A stretch of 64,000 bases of DNA. Source: Kriegella sp963975415 (GTDB lineage: Bacteria > Bacteroidota > Bacteroidia > Flavobacteriales > Flavobacteriaceae). Position numbers and translations under genes: made by a program. The stretch spans positions 62,001-126,000 of the forward strand of contig NZ_CAXBGN010000015.1 in assembly GCF_963975415.1 (NCBI RefSeq), written 5' to 3'. The notes under the pieces were generated by a model, which saw only the letters and a program-made list of their open reading frames with translations, had not been told where the DNA came from and did no database searches. The first letter of the stretch is position 1. Each line of letters begins with the position of its first letter. Positions 37,581 to 46,638 of this stretch are shown piece by piece.

Positions 37581-38621
37581 ATGAAGAACAACAAAATTAC
37601 AAGACGAAAATTTATAGGGTCATCGACTACTTTGATGGCGGGTACCGCTTTAGTGGGGCCATCACTTTTTGGAGCGCCGTCTATATTGAAATCGTACAAT
37701 AAACCGAACTCTTTGATCAATGGAGTTCAAATCGGTGTGATTACCTATTCGTTCAGAAGTATGCCCGATCAAAGTGCTGAGGCAACTTTAAAGTATGTAC
37801 TTGATAGTGGTATCAGTGCCATAGAATTAATGGGCACCCCTGCCGAAACTTTTGCAGGGAGACCTGAAAATCCGATTGACCGAAGTACATTTTATGGATT
37901 GGTTCGAAAAAAGCGAGGCGGAAAATTGACGGAAGATGAGGGCAAAGAGCTTGCAGATCTAGAAACCCAAATGACAGCTTACAACAAAGAGGTTGCCTTA
38001 TGGCGGAAGACGGTCTCCATGGATAAATTTATCAAGCTCAGAAAAATGTATAAAGATGCTGGAGTAAGTATATACGCTTTTAAGCCCGGGAACACCTTTG
38101 GGAAGAATAATTCAGATGCCGATATTGATTGGGGCATGAGAGCGGGTAAGGCTTTGGGGGCAAGCCATGTTACGGTTGAACACCCTAGCGACGATGCCTT
38201 GACCAAAAGATTGGGCGCAATGGCAAAAAAACATAAAATGTGTATCGGTTATCATGGTCACGAACAGCAGACCCCTACTTTTTGGGACACCGCCTTGGAG
38301 CAGTCAAAATACAATATGTTGAATCTAGACCTTGGGCATTTTGTGGCTGCCGGAAACTCAGCGCCTTTGGCCATTATCAAGACAAAGCACGATCGCATTA
38401 AAAGTATGCACTTAAAAGACCGGCAAACACCTGCCCGTGGAAAAGGAAACGTACTATGGGGAACGGGTGATACCCCTATCAAAGAAGCGCTTCAGCTGAT
38501 AAGTGATAAAAAGTATAAATTTCCGGGAACCGTAGAATTGGAATATGACATTCCCGAAGGTTCGAATGCCGTGGCCGAAGTGCAAAAATGTTTGGAATAT
38601 TGTCGAAAAGCATTGTCATAA
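37581..38621 (+). CDS. Tat-exported sugar phosphate isomerase/epimerase-like (xylose isomerase-like TIM barrel)
   Basis: 346-aa protein of the AP endonuclease 2/xylose isomerase-like TIM-barrel superfamily. Twin-arginine signal TRRKFIGSS at residues 7-15, then hydrophobic AGTALVGPSLFGAP; start at the ATG at 37581, not the TTG at 37554. Barrel motifs: IGVITYSFRSM, GISAIELMG, THVTVEHP-like (ASHVTVEHPSDD), IGYHGHEQ, LNLDLGHFVAAG, IKSMHLKDRQ and GTVELEYDIPEG, giving the His/Glu/Asp metal ligands. Placed between two sulfatase genes and probably also part of sugar metabolism, but convergent with rimM. Actual substrate unknown. Confidence 0.88.
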   Translation: MKNNKITRRKFIGSSTTLMAGTALVGPSLFGAPSILKSYNKPNSLINGVQIGVITYSFRSMPDQSAEATLKYVLDSGISAIELMGTPAETFAGRPENPIDRSTFYGLVRKKRGGKLTEDEGKELADLETQMTAYNKEVALWRKTVSMDKFIKLRKMYKDAGVSIYAFKPGNTFGKNNSDADIDWGMRAGKALGASHVTVEHPSDDALTKRLGAMAKKHKMCIGYHGHEQQTPTFWDTALEQSKYNMLNLDLGHFVAAGNSAPLAIIKTKHDRIKSMHLKDRQTPARGKGNVLWGTGDTPIKEALQLISDKKYKFPGTVELEYDIPEGSNAVAEVQKCLEYCRKALS

Positions 38622-38633
38622 CGCTTTTTGATA

Positions 38634-39161
38634 TCATCCTAGATAAAGGTCGACCAGACCGTCTGGTGTAGAGACAAAAATTGTTTTGGTAGCCCGATCT
38701 ACTTTGGTTAGAATTTCATCGGTCACGGGAATCAATAGTTGCTTACCGTTTTTTTCTACTTCAAAAAGAGCTTGGGAAGTAGTATCATTAACTCCCGTAA
38801 TCAAACCAATATCGCCGTGAATGGCATCATTTACGGTAAAGCCAATAATTTCATGGAAGTAAAATTTGTTGCCCTCCAATTTCGGAAGGGCGGTCAGGGG
38901 CAAATAAAGTTCGGCCCCCATAATTCGGTCTGCCGCATCTTCATCTTTCACTTCTTCGAAATCAATTCGCAAAAGTGCCGATTTGTGCAACCGACATTTA
39001 TCAATAAAAAATGGAATCAGATTGTTTCGTATTGAAACAAAAACTGATTCCATGTTTTCGTATATTTCGGGTTCGTCAGCATCTAGCTTCACTAGAACTT
39101 CGCCCTTAAAACTATATTTTGAAACGATTTTTCCGAGGTAGAAACAATCTGACTTCTGCAT
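38634..39161 (-). CDS. rimM: 16S rRNA processing protein RimM
   Basis: 175 aa. RimM binds S19 and helps mature the head of the 30S subunit. N-terminal beta-barrel starts YLGKIVSKYSFKGEVLVKLDAD, followed by a PRC-barrel domain (KFYFHEIIGFTVND, GLITGVNDTTSQALFEVEKNGKQLLIPV, LVDLYL). Encoded 15 bases after rpsP, the usual order. trmD and rplS, which often complete the operon elsewhere, do not follow. Confidence 0.96.
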   Translation of the reverse strand: MQKSDCFYLGKIVSKYSFKGEVLVKLDADEPEIYENMESVFVSIRNNLIPFFIDKCRLHKSALLRIDFEEVKDEDAADRIMGAELYLPLTALPKLEGNKFYFHEIIGFTVNDAIHGDIGLITGVNDTTSQALFEVEKNGKQLLIPVTDEILTKVDRATKTIFVSTPDGLVDLYLG

Positions 39162-39176
39162 CGTTTCAGAACTGTT

Positions 39177-39755
39177 TTATGCTTCTTTCGCAGCGTCTTT
39201 ATCCTCTGATTTGGCTTCGGCAACAGCTTCTTCCTTAACGTCAGCTTCTGGAGCAGCTGCTTCAGTTTCCTGAACGGGTTCAGCTTCTGCTTCTTCTGGA
39301 GCCGCAGCTTCGGCAGCAGCTTGCGCACGTTTTTCATTCACGGCTTTTTCAGCTTTTAATGCTGCGGCTTTTGCATCCGATTTCTCTTTGTCCAATCCAC
39401 CAATTTTATCGGCTATGGCCTGTCCTTTTTCCTCCAACCAAGCATTGAATTTTTCTTCAACTTGTTCTTCGGTCAAAGCGCCTTTGCGAACCCCACCTAA
39501 TAAATGGTGCTTCAATAAAACGCCTTTATATGATAAAATAGCTCTTGCCGTGTCAGTCGGTTGTGCCCCGTTCTGTAGCCATTGAACGGAATTGTCAACA
39601 TTAAGTTCTATGGTTGCCGGGTTGGTGTTTGGGTTATAGATGCCCAATTTCTCCAAAAATTTACCATCTCTTTTTGAGCGCGAATCTGCTGCTACTACCC
39701 AATAGAATGGTTTTCCCTTTTTTCCGTGTCTCTGTAATCTAATTTTAACTGGCAT
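39177..39755 (-). CDS. rpsP: 30S ribosomal protein S16 with long acidic/Ala-rich tail
   Basis: 192 aa. Canonical S16 occupies residues 1-88 (MPVKIRLQRHGKKGKPFYW, SKRDGKFLEKLGIYNP, GAQPTDTARAILSY). The remaining ~100 residues form a low-complexity Ala/Glu/Lys-rich extension (AAAEAAAPEEAEAEPVQ and similar), at least double the length of the E. coli protein; extended S16 is known from Flavobacteria. First gene of rpsP-rimM. Confidence 0.97.
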   Translation of the reverse strand: MPVKIRLQRHGKKGKPFYWVVAADSRSKRDGKFLEKLGIYNPNTNPATIELNVDNSVQWLQNGAQPTDTARAILSYKGVLLKHHLLGGVRKGALTEEQVEEKFNAWLEEKGQAIADKIGGLDKEKSDAKAAALKAEKAVNEKRAQAAAEAAAPEEAEAEPVQETEAAAPEADVKEEAVAEAKSEDKDAAKEA

Positions 39756-39942
39756 ATCACATTAATTTGTGGGGTGCCCGACCCCTGTTATTAATTCTTT
39801 TGTCCTTTTTAAGGACGGCAAAGATACTGCATTTCTTGAAATGCACAATAGGTTTGTTAGAATTGTTGAATAAAAGGCAGTTAAGTGTTGTTTGTGGGGG
39901 CGAGCCAAGAAAGAAAAGGTTGATTTTATGGGTGTTGGCTGA

Positions 39943-41364
39943 TTACTCGCGTTCCGCCAGCATGTCTTTGCCTTTTATTAATTTCGATTTGTGTGCCGCC
40001 ACGAGCTCATTGATTTTGGTTAAAACTTCCGGGTGGTCTTCTGCAATATCAAATTGCTCGGAGGGGTCTTCGCTGAGGTTATACAAAATAGGGGGATTGT
40101 GTATTTCTTTTTTTCCGAACTGACCGTAAACGCCATTCGTAATGAAATGAGCCTTGAAGTCACCTAACCGCACGGCATATAGTTCATTTTGTCGATAATA
40201 GAGTATGCTTTCTCGCGGACTTGCCCCGTGTTCGAGGAGGGTTGGGCTAAGGTCGACACCATCGACTACACGATCATCGGGTACGGGTATCCCTGCCATG
40301 TTGCTGAAAGTCGTGAACAGATCCATAGTCGAGCCCAAGTCTGAGATTACGCCGGGCTTTATTTTTCCGGGACCCCAAAAAATACCGGGCTCACGCATAC
40401 CGCCTTCCCACGTGCTTCCTTTGCCTGCGCGTAGAAGCCCTGCACTGCCTCCATGGGTCTTGAATGGGAGCCATGGTCCGTTATCGGAGGTAAAGACGAC
40501 AATGGTGTTTTCCGCTAGCCCCTCATCTTTTAAGGCTGCAATGATTTTACCGACACCATTATCGATTTCTTCCAATACATCACCATACAGACCACGTTTG
40601 CTCTTTCCTAGAAAATCTTTGGATGCGAAAAGGGGAATATGAGGCAGGTTATGGGCGAGATAGACGAAGAAGGGTTTGTCTTTGTTTTCTTTTATGAAGG
40701 AGACGGCTTCATCAGAATACCTTCTGGTAATCGTATTTTGATTAGCTGGCCGCTCAATAACTTCTGTGTTTCTCAAGAGCGGCACATTGTAATCTTCCTT
40801 TATTATGGATTTTTGGCCTCCTTTAGCTAATTTTTTATAGTTGCCTTTACCTACGTGATCCATGTCGTTGGAATACGGGATACCGAAATAGTAATCAAAA
40901 CCATTGTTTGTGGGTAAATATTGTTCTTTGTGTCCCAAGTGCCATTTTCCAATGCAGGCAGTACTGTAGCCTGCTTTTTTCAATTGTTCTGCCAAGGTGA
41001 CTTCATTTGCGGGCAATCCGTTTTTGCTATTGGGGAACAAGACGCGCGATTTTGAACTGCTCATACCGTTGCGAATGGGTAATCTTCCTGTCAGTAGCGC
41101 TGCTCTACTTGGAGTGCAAACACTGGCACCGACGTAGAAATTGGTCCATTTTTGACCTTCATACGCCATTCGGTCCAAATGAGGCGTTCGAATGGTAGGG
41201 TGTCCATAGGTGCCAAGATCCCCATAGCCAAGGTCGTCAGCAAAAATGATTACGAAATTGGGAGTGCTTTTTGAATTTTTTTGACCATAAGAATGGGTAT
41301 GGCTTCCTAATAAAAGAAGGAAAGCGAGCAAGTAAAGTCTTGGGAGGGATGTTCTTTTTGTCAT
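39943..41364 (-). CDS. Sulfatase (FGly type), secreted
   Basis: 473-aa arylsulfatase-family enzyme with signal peptide (LYLLAFLLLLGSHTHSYG). Metal site FADDLGYGD (41-49), formylglycine motif CTPSRAALLTGR with Cys83 (C-T-P-S-R), GKWHLGHKEQYLPTNNGFDYYFG, YLAHNLPHIPLFA and FTSDNGPWLPF. Start at the ATG at 41364; an earlier in-frame start would add 19 residues ahead of the signal peptide. It shares layout and motifs with the sulfatase at 35959; the two flank the isomerase-like gene and rimM-rpsP. Likely part of algal glycan desulfation; substrate unknown. Confidence 0.94.
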   Translation of the reverse strand: MTKRTSLPRLYLLAFLLLLGSHTHSYGQKNSKSTPNFVIIFADDLGYGDLGTYGHPTIRTPHLDRMAYEGQKWTNFYVGASVCTPSRAALLTGRLPIRNGMSSSKSRVLFPNSKNGLPANEVTLAEQLKKAGYSTACIGKWHLGHKEQYLPTNNGFDYYFGIPYSNDMDHVGKGNYKKLAKGGQKSIIKEDYNVPLLRNTEVIERPANQNTITRRYSDEAVSFIKENKDKPFFVYLAHNLPHIPLFASKDFLGKSKRGLYGDVLEEIDNGVGKIIAALKDEGLAENTIVVFTSDNGPWLPFKTHGGSAGLLRAGKGSTWEGGMREPGIFWGPGKIKPGVISDLGSTMDLFTTFSNMAGIPVPDDRVVDGVDLSPTLLEHGASPRESILYYRQNELYAVRLGDFKAHFITNGVYGQFGKKEIHNPPILYNLSEDPSEQFDIAEDHPEVLTKINELVAAHKSKLIKGKDMLAERE

Positions 41365-41514
41365 TTTTAGTTTTTTTTCGATGCTCAATTTAAGTATTAT
41401 ATCGAGAATGGGGAAAAACATGTTCCGTTAATAACTCCTAAAAACTACCTTTTAAAAGCGCCGACTATTTAAGTACTTTTATAGGCTACAATTTTATACG
41501 GAAAAATACCATAT

Positions 41515-44500
41515 ATGTACCTGATCTTTGATACCGAGACTACTGGTCTGCCCAAAAACTGGAATGCTCCTATTACCGATACCGACAACTGGCCACGTTG
41601 TATTCAGATAGCTTGGCAGTTACATGATGAAATGGGAAGGTGTGTCGAACATCAAGATTATTTGGTGCGCCCAGATGGCTTTAATATACCGTATGATGCA
41701 GAGCAGATTCACGGTATATCTACTGAATTGGCGGAGCAGCAAGGTGTTTCGCTCTCAGAGGTTCTAGAGAAGTTTAATATAGCCATGTCGAAAACTAAAT
41801 TTATCGTTGGGCAGAATGTTGGCTTTGATGTGAACATCATGGGGGCCGAGTTTCACCGCATGGGTGTCGAAAACCCGTTGCAAGAACTTCCTGTATTAGA
41901 TACATGTACAGAGCATACGGCACAGTTGTGTCAAATTCCCGGAGGTCGAGGGGGGAAGTTCAAGCTTCCAACTTTGACGGAACTGCATGAATATTTGTTT
42001 GGTGAACCCTTTGGGGAAGCACATAATGCGACTGCCGATGTAGAGGCAACTACCCGGTGCTTCTTGGAATTGATTCGAAAGAAGCAATACACGGTTGAAG
42101 AGTTGGATGTACGACCCGATTATTTTAAGAACTTCTCGGAAGCCAATCCACAAGAAATCGAACTTATCGGTCTAAAGCATATCAATCTCAAGAAAGCATC
42201 CAAGAAAATTGCCGATGCGCTTTGGGAAAAAGATACAGGTGGCGTTTCCCATGAAGCGATAAAAGAAAATTTAGCAACGCTCGAATCGGTAAGTTTCGCC
42301 CATTTACATAACCATACCCAGTTTTCGATTCTTCAATCAACCATAAGTGTTGCCGATTTGATCGGTGCTACTGCAAAAGCGAAAATGCCCGCCGTAGCAA
42401 TGACCGACCATGCGAATATGATGGGGGCCTTTCATTTTGTAAATGGCGTCATCAACCATAACAAAGGTGTTGAGGCGCGTAACAAGGAGAATCTAAAACG
42501 CTATGAGGCTACCCAAAGCGGAACCCTGGAAGAAGGGCAGGAGCCCTTAAACGAGTTGCCAGAGCCCGAATTGGAAATCACACCCATCATTGGTTGTGAG
42601 TTTCAAGTGTGTGAAGACCATACGAACAAATCGCAAAAGGATAACGGTTATCAGATAGTGATGCTCGCCAAAAGTAAAAAGGGGTATTTAAATCTGGCAA
42701 AAATGTCATCCATTGCGTTTGTTGACGGTAAATATTATGTGCCGCGTATCGATAAAAAAATCGTTGAACAATATAAAGAAGATGTCATCGTACTTACCGG
42801 TAACTTGTACGGTGAGGTACCTAGCAAGATATTGAACGTTGGTGAAAACCAAGCTGAAGAAGCATTGCTTTGGTGGAAAGAAACGTTTGGTGATGATTTA
42901 TATATTGAAATCATGCGGCACGGCCAAGAAGACGAGGAACGTGTGAACCAGGTTTTGATACAGTTTGCCCAAAAACATAACGTAAAACTGGTCGCCACCA
43001 ACAATACTTATTACGCCGAAAAGGAAAATGCGCATGCACACGATATTCTTTTGTGCGTTAAGGATGGGGAAAAACAGGCTACACCCATAGGTCGTGGTCG
43101 TGGTTATCGCTACGGGTTGCCTAATCAGGAGTACTACTTTAAATCTTCCGAAGAAATGAAGGAGCTATTTAAAGACATACCAGAGGCCATCATAAACATT
43201 CAGGAAATTGTTGATAAGGTAGAGACCTTCACTTTGGCGCGGGATGTACTATTACCGGCGTTCGATATTCCTGAGGAATTTCGGTTCGAGGAAGATAAAT
43301 TGGATGGTGGCAAACGCGGGGAAAACAAATACCTGCGTCATATTACCTATGAAGGCGCAAAAATAAGATATGGGGAGATTACCCCGGAAATCGACGAGCG
43401 ATTGGATTTTGAGCTCAAGGTAATCGAGAAAACAGGTTATCCCGGGTATTTCTTGATTGTTGAAGATTTTATTAGGGCTGCTCGAAAAATGGATGTTTCA
43501 GTGGGCCCGGGCCGTGGTTCAGCGGCTGGTTCGGCAGTTGCCTATTGTTTATGGATTACCAATTTAGACCCAATTCAATACGATCTGCTTTTTGAGCGTT
43601 TCTTGAATCCGGATCGTGTGAGTATGCCCGATATCGATATCGATTTTGATGATGAAGGTCGTGGCAGGGTGATGGACTATGTGATCGATAAGTACGGCTC
43701 CAATCAGGTGGCGCAGATTATTACCTATGGTACCATGGCGGCCAAATCATCTATTCGCGATACGGCACGGGCATTGGATTTGCCTTTGGGCGATGCCGAC
43801 CGTATGGCGAAATTGATTCCGAATATGTCGAAGCTAAAAAAGATAATCGGGGTCGACGAAAAAACGCTGAAGAGCAAGTTCAATAGCGAAGAGCTTGAGA
43901 AAATAAACGAGCTTCTGAACATCTCGGAAGGTGAAGGCCTTGAATCGGAAACGCTAAACCAGGCCTATATTTTAGAGGGGTCTGTTCGTAATACGGGCAT
44001 TCACGCCTGTGGGGTAATCATAACTCCAGATGATATTACCAAGTTCGTTCCGGTTGCACTTGCCAAAGATTCCGATATGTACTGCACCCAGTTTGATAAC
44101 TCGGTGGTGGAAAGTGCCGGACTCTTGAAAATGGACTTCTTAGGGTTGAAAACATTGACCCTAATCAAGGATACGGTTAAAATCGTTAAGGCGAAACACG
44201 GTATTGAGTTGGATCCCGAGAATTTTCCGCTCGACGACGAAAAAACATACGAACTGTTTCAACGAGGTGAAACGGTCGGGGTGTTCCAATATGAATCTCC
44301 CGGTATGCAGAAACATATGCGGTCTTTGAAACCAACGGTTTTTGCCGACCTTATTGCTATGAATGCCCTGTATCGCCCGGGACCCATGGAATATATACCG
44401 AGTTTCGTCGCCCGTAAACACGGTACGGAAGAGATTGTCTATGACCTTGATGCCTGTGAGGAGTACCTAGCGGAGACTTATGGAATCACAGTGTATCAAG

Positions 44501-45951
44501 AGCAGGTGATGCTCCTCTCGCAAAAACTAGCGGACTTTACCAAAGGTGAGGCTGATGTTTTGCGTAAGGCCATGGGTAAAAAGCAGAAGCATGTACTTGA
44601 TAAGATGAAGCCTAAGTTCATCGAGCAGGCTTCGGCAAAGGGACATGCGGTAGAAAAGTTGGAAAAAATCTGGAAAGATTGGGAGGCTTTTGCAGCTTAT
44701 GCTTTTAACAAGTCACATTCTACTTGCTACGCATGGATTGCTTATCAAACCGCCTATTGTAAAGCGCACTACCCCGCAGAATATATGGCTGCGGTGCTTT
44801 CGAACAATATGAATGACATCAAGCAAGTTACCTTCTTTATGGAAGAGTGTAAGCGTATGGGGCTTGATGTTCTTGGGCCTGATGTCAACGAATCATATTA
44901 CAAATTCGCTGTGAACGATGCCGGCGCCGTCCGATTTGGAATGGGCGCCATCAAAGGTGTGGGGCGTGGCGCCGTCGAAACCATTGTAGCGCATAGAAAA
45001 AAAGATGGTCCGTTTAAGTCTGTTTTCGATATGGCAAAGCGCATAGATCTACGGGCATCCAACAAAAAGGCATTTGAGAGTCTGGCGGTCGCTGGCGGCT
45101 TCGATTCTTTTGGAACAGCACATCGCGGTCAATATTTTCATGACGAAGGAGATGGTGTAACTTTTTTAGAAAAAGTAATTAAATATGGAGCAAAGTTTCA
45201 AGAGAATGAGAACTCTGCACAGGTAAGCCTTTTTGGTGATGCCAGTGAAGTGCAAATTCCTGAACCTGAAGTTCCTCCTTGTGAAGAATGGGGTACGATG
45301 GAAAAATTACGTCGGGAGAAGGAGGTTGTAGGTATTTACATTTCCGGTCATCCTCTCGATGATTTCCGAACAGAAATTAAAGCATTTTGTAATGCATCCC
45401 TTGCTGTTCTGAATAACTTGGAAAGCGTTGTGAATCGTGAACTTTCGTTTGCGGGGGTTATTACCGATGTACAGCACCGTACTTCGAAGAATGGAAAAGG
45501 TTGGGCCTTGTTTACCATGGAAGATTATTCCGACTCATACGAGTTCCGCATCTTTGGGGAAGAATACCTTAAGTTTCGTCATTTTCTTATGATCAATTCA
45601 TTTGCCTATGTCAAAGTCTACGTGCGCGAAGGTTGGTTGAACAGGGAGACCGAGAAGAAAGGCGACCCAAGGTTGCAGTACAATAGTTTTATGCTGTTGC
45701 AAGAGGTTATGGAGACCTATGCGAAAAAGTTGACTATAAAGCTAAATATCGACGAGTTGGCGGAAAAGAATATTTATACTTTGAAAGATACACTGGTTTC
45801 ACATAAGGGGAATCATACCTTGAATTTCGTGATTTACGAGATGGAAGAGGAAATAAAGGTGAATTTATCGAGTAGGAAGCAGAAAGTTCAGATTTCCAGT
45901 GAATTGTTGCATCAGCTCAGTGAGAATGATGTACATTACAAGTTGAATTGA
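41515..45951 (+). CDS. dnaE: DNA polymerase III alpha subunit with fused N-terminal proofreading exonuclease
   Basis: 1478-aa main replicative polymerase. Residues 1-200 are a DEDDh exonuclease (FDTETTGLP, GQNVGFDVNIMGAEF, HNATADVEATTRCF), normally a separate epsilon subunit in Proteobacteria. Then PHP domain (HLHNHTQFSILQST from about 262, AVAMTDHANMMGAFHF), polymerase core with GPGRGSAAGSAVAYCL and catalytic MPDIDIDFDDEGR (about 703), LLKMDFLGLKTL with the third Asp, helix-hairpin-helix region, and an OB fold (FAGVITDVQHRTSKNGKGWALF). This exonuclease-DnaE fusion is usual for Bacteroidetes. Distinct from the shorter DnaE-like gene at the left edge. Confidence 0.97.
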   Translation: MYLIFDTETTGLPKNWNAPITDTDNWPRCIQIAWQLHDEMGRCVEHQDYLVRPDGFNIPYDAEQIHGISTELAEQQGVSLSEVLEKFNIAMSKTKFIVGQNVGFDVNIMGAEFHRMGVENPLQELPVLDTCTEHTAQLCQIPGGRGGKFKLPTLTELHEYLFGEPFGEAHNATADVEATTRCFLELIRKKQYTVEELDVRPDYFKNFSEANPQEIELIGLKHINLKKASKKIADALWEKDTGGVSHEAIKENLATLESVSFAHLHNHTQFSILQSTISVADLIGATAKAKMPAVAMTDHANMMGAFHFVNGVINHNKGVEARNKENLKRYEATQSGTLEEGQEPLNELPEPELEITPIIGCEFQVCEDHTNKSQKDNGYQIVMLAKSKKGYLNLAKMSSIAFVDGKYYVPRIDKKIVEQYKEDVIVLTGNLYGEVPSKILNVGENQAEEALLWWKETFGDDLYIEIMRHGQEDEERVNQVLIQFAQKHNVKLVATNNTYYAEKENAHAHDILLCVKDGEKQATPIGRGRGYRYGLPNQEYYFKSSEEMKELFKDIPEAIINIQEIVDKVETFTLARDVLLPAFDIPEEFRFEEDKLDGGKRGENKYLRHITYEGAKIRYGEITPEIDERLDFELKVIEKTGYPGYFLIVEDFIRAARKMDVSVGPGRGSAAGSAVAYCLWITNLDPIQYDLLFERFLNPDRVSMPDIDIDFDDEGRGRVMDYVIDKYGSNQVAQIITYGTMAAKSSIRDTARALDLPLGDADRMAKLIPNMSKLKKIIGVDEKTLKSKFNSEELEKINELLNISEGEGLESETLNQAYILEGSVRNTGIHACGVIITPDDITKFVPVALAKDSDMYCTQFDNSVVESAGLLKMDFLGLKTLTLIKDTVKIVKAKHGIELDPENFPLDDEKTYELFQRGETVGVFQYESPGMQKHMRSLKPTVFADLIAMNALYRPGPMEYIPSFVARKHGTEEIVYDLDACEEYLAETYGITVYQEQVMLLSQKLADFTKGEADVLRKAMGKKQKHVLDKMKPKFIEQASAKGHAVEKLEKIWKDWEAFAAYAFNKSHSTCYAWIAYQTAYCKAHYPAEYMAAVLSNNMNDIKQVTFFMEECKRMGLDVLGPDVNESYYKFAVNDAGAVRFGMGAIKGVGRGAVETIVAHRKKDGPFKSVFDMAKRIDLRASNKKAFESLAVAGGFDSFGTAHRGQYFHDEGDGVTFLEKVIKYGAKFQENENSAQVSLFGDASEVQIPEPEVPPCEEWGTMEKLRREKEVVGIYISGHPLDDFRTEIKAFCNASLAVLNNLESVVNRELSFAGVITDVQHRTSKNGKGWALFTMEDYSDSYEFRIFGEEYLKFRHFLMINSFAYVKVYVREGWLNRETEKKGDPRLQYNSFMLLQEVMETYAKKLTIKLNIDELAEKNIYTLKDTLVSHKGNHTLNFVIYEMEEEIKVNLSSRKQKVQISSELLHQLSENDVHYKLN

Positions 45952-46100
45952 ACCTTTGAAATATTTTAATTAAAATAACTCTTGTTGTAGATGGTTTGAT
46001 GACCAGCGGTGAATAGGCTTTCGGTACTGTATAAATTAAGGTGATAGTACAATAGAGAAAACGAATTTTACGTTCGTAAGGAAGTAGCGGAATATTTGAC

Positions 46101-46108
46101 TAAATTTG
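46101..46108 (+). promoter_or_regulatory. Promoter -7 element TAAATTTG upstream of trxA
   Basis: Matches TAnnTTTG 23 bases before the thioredoxin ATG. The -33 region is not a clean TTTG. Confidence 0.45.
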
Positions 46109-46131
46109 CATAATCAATAAAAGTAATTAAG

Positions 46132-46449
46132 ATGGCATTAGAAATAACAGATGCTACTTTCGATAAAGTAGTTTTACAAAGTGATAAACCCGTTGTAGTT
46201 GATTTTTGGGCAGCTTGGTGCGGACCTTGTAGAATGGTGGGTCCCATCATTGAAGAGGTAAGTAGCGAGTATGAAGGTAAAGCTGTAGTTGGCAAGGTAG
46301 ATGTTGATGCGAATCAAGAATTTGCTGCTAAATACGGAGTTCGAAATATTCCTACGGTTTTAGTCTTTAAAGATGGTGAAATCGTAAATAGACAAGTTGG
46401 TGTATCTCCTAAAAAGGTATATACCGACGCTATCGATGCGGCTTTATAG
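46132..46449 (+). CDS. trxA: Thioredoxin
   Basis: 105-aa cytoplasmic thioredoxin with redox motif WCGPC (VDFWAAWCGPCRMVGP), buried Asp in VVDFW, the cis-Pro in RNIPTVLVFKDGE and the usual final helix. Reduces protein disulfides. No signal peptide. Own -7 promoter box at 46101 and a strong terminator after the stop, so probably monocistronic. Confidence 0.96.
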   Translation: MALEITDATFDKVVLQSDKPVVVDFWAAWCGPCRMVGPIIEEVSSEYEGKAVVGKVDVDANQEFAAKYGVRNIPTVLVFKDGEIVNRQVGVSPKKVYTDAIDAAL

Positions 46450-46500
46450 AAGAAAAGTCCGATTTCAATACAAAGAATACAGAAAACTGTAGATAATATA

Positions 46501-46528
46501 AAAAATCCCGCTAAATGCGGGATTTTTT
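46501..46528 (+). terminator. Rho-independent terminator after trxA
   Basis: Perfect hairpin AAAAATCCCGC / GCGGGATTTTT with loop TAAAT, then a T run; starts 51 bases after the trxA stop. Confidence 0.85.
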
Positions 46529-46625
46529 AATTTGTAGGTTTTGGTAAAGTGGATGTAAATGTGTGTTATAATGAAGCGATTTAGAGGCACTAATTAAATT
46601 CGTTACTTTACGCTGGCAACTTTCC

Positions 46626-46633
46626 TATCTTTG
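46626..46633 (+). promoter_or_regulatory. Promoter -7 element TATCTTTG directly before a start codon
   Basis: TAnnTTTG match ending 5 bases before the ATG at 46639. At 19 bases upstream stands TTAC rather than TTTG. Transcription would start about at the ATG, giving a leaderless mRNA for the DUF58 gene. Confidence 0.5.
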
Positions 46634-46638
46634 TTCGT

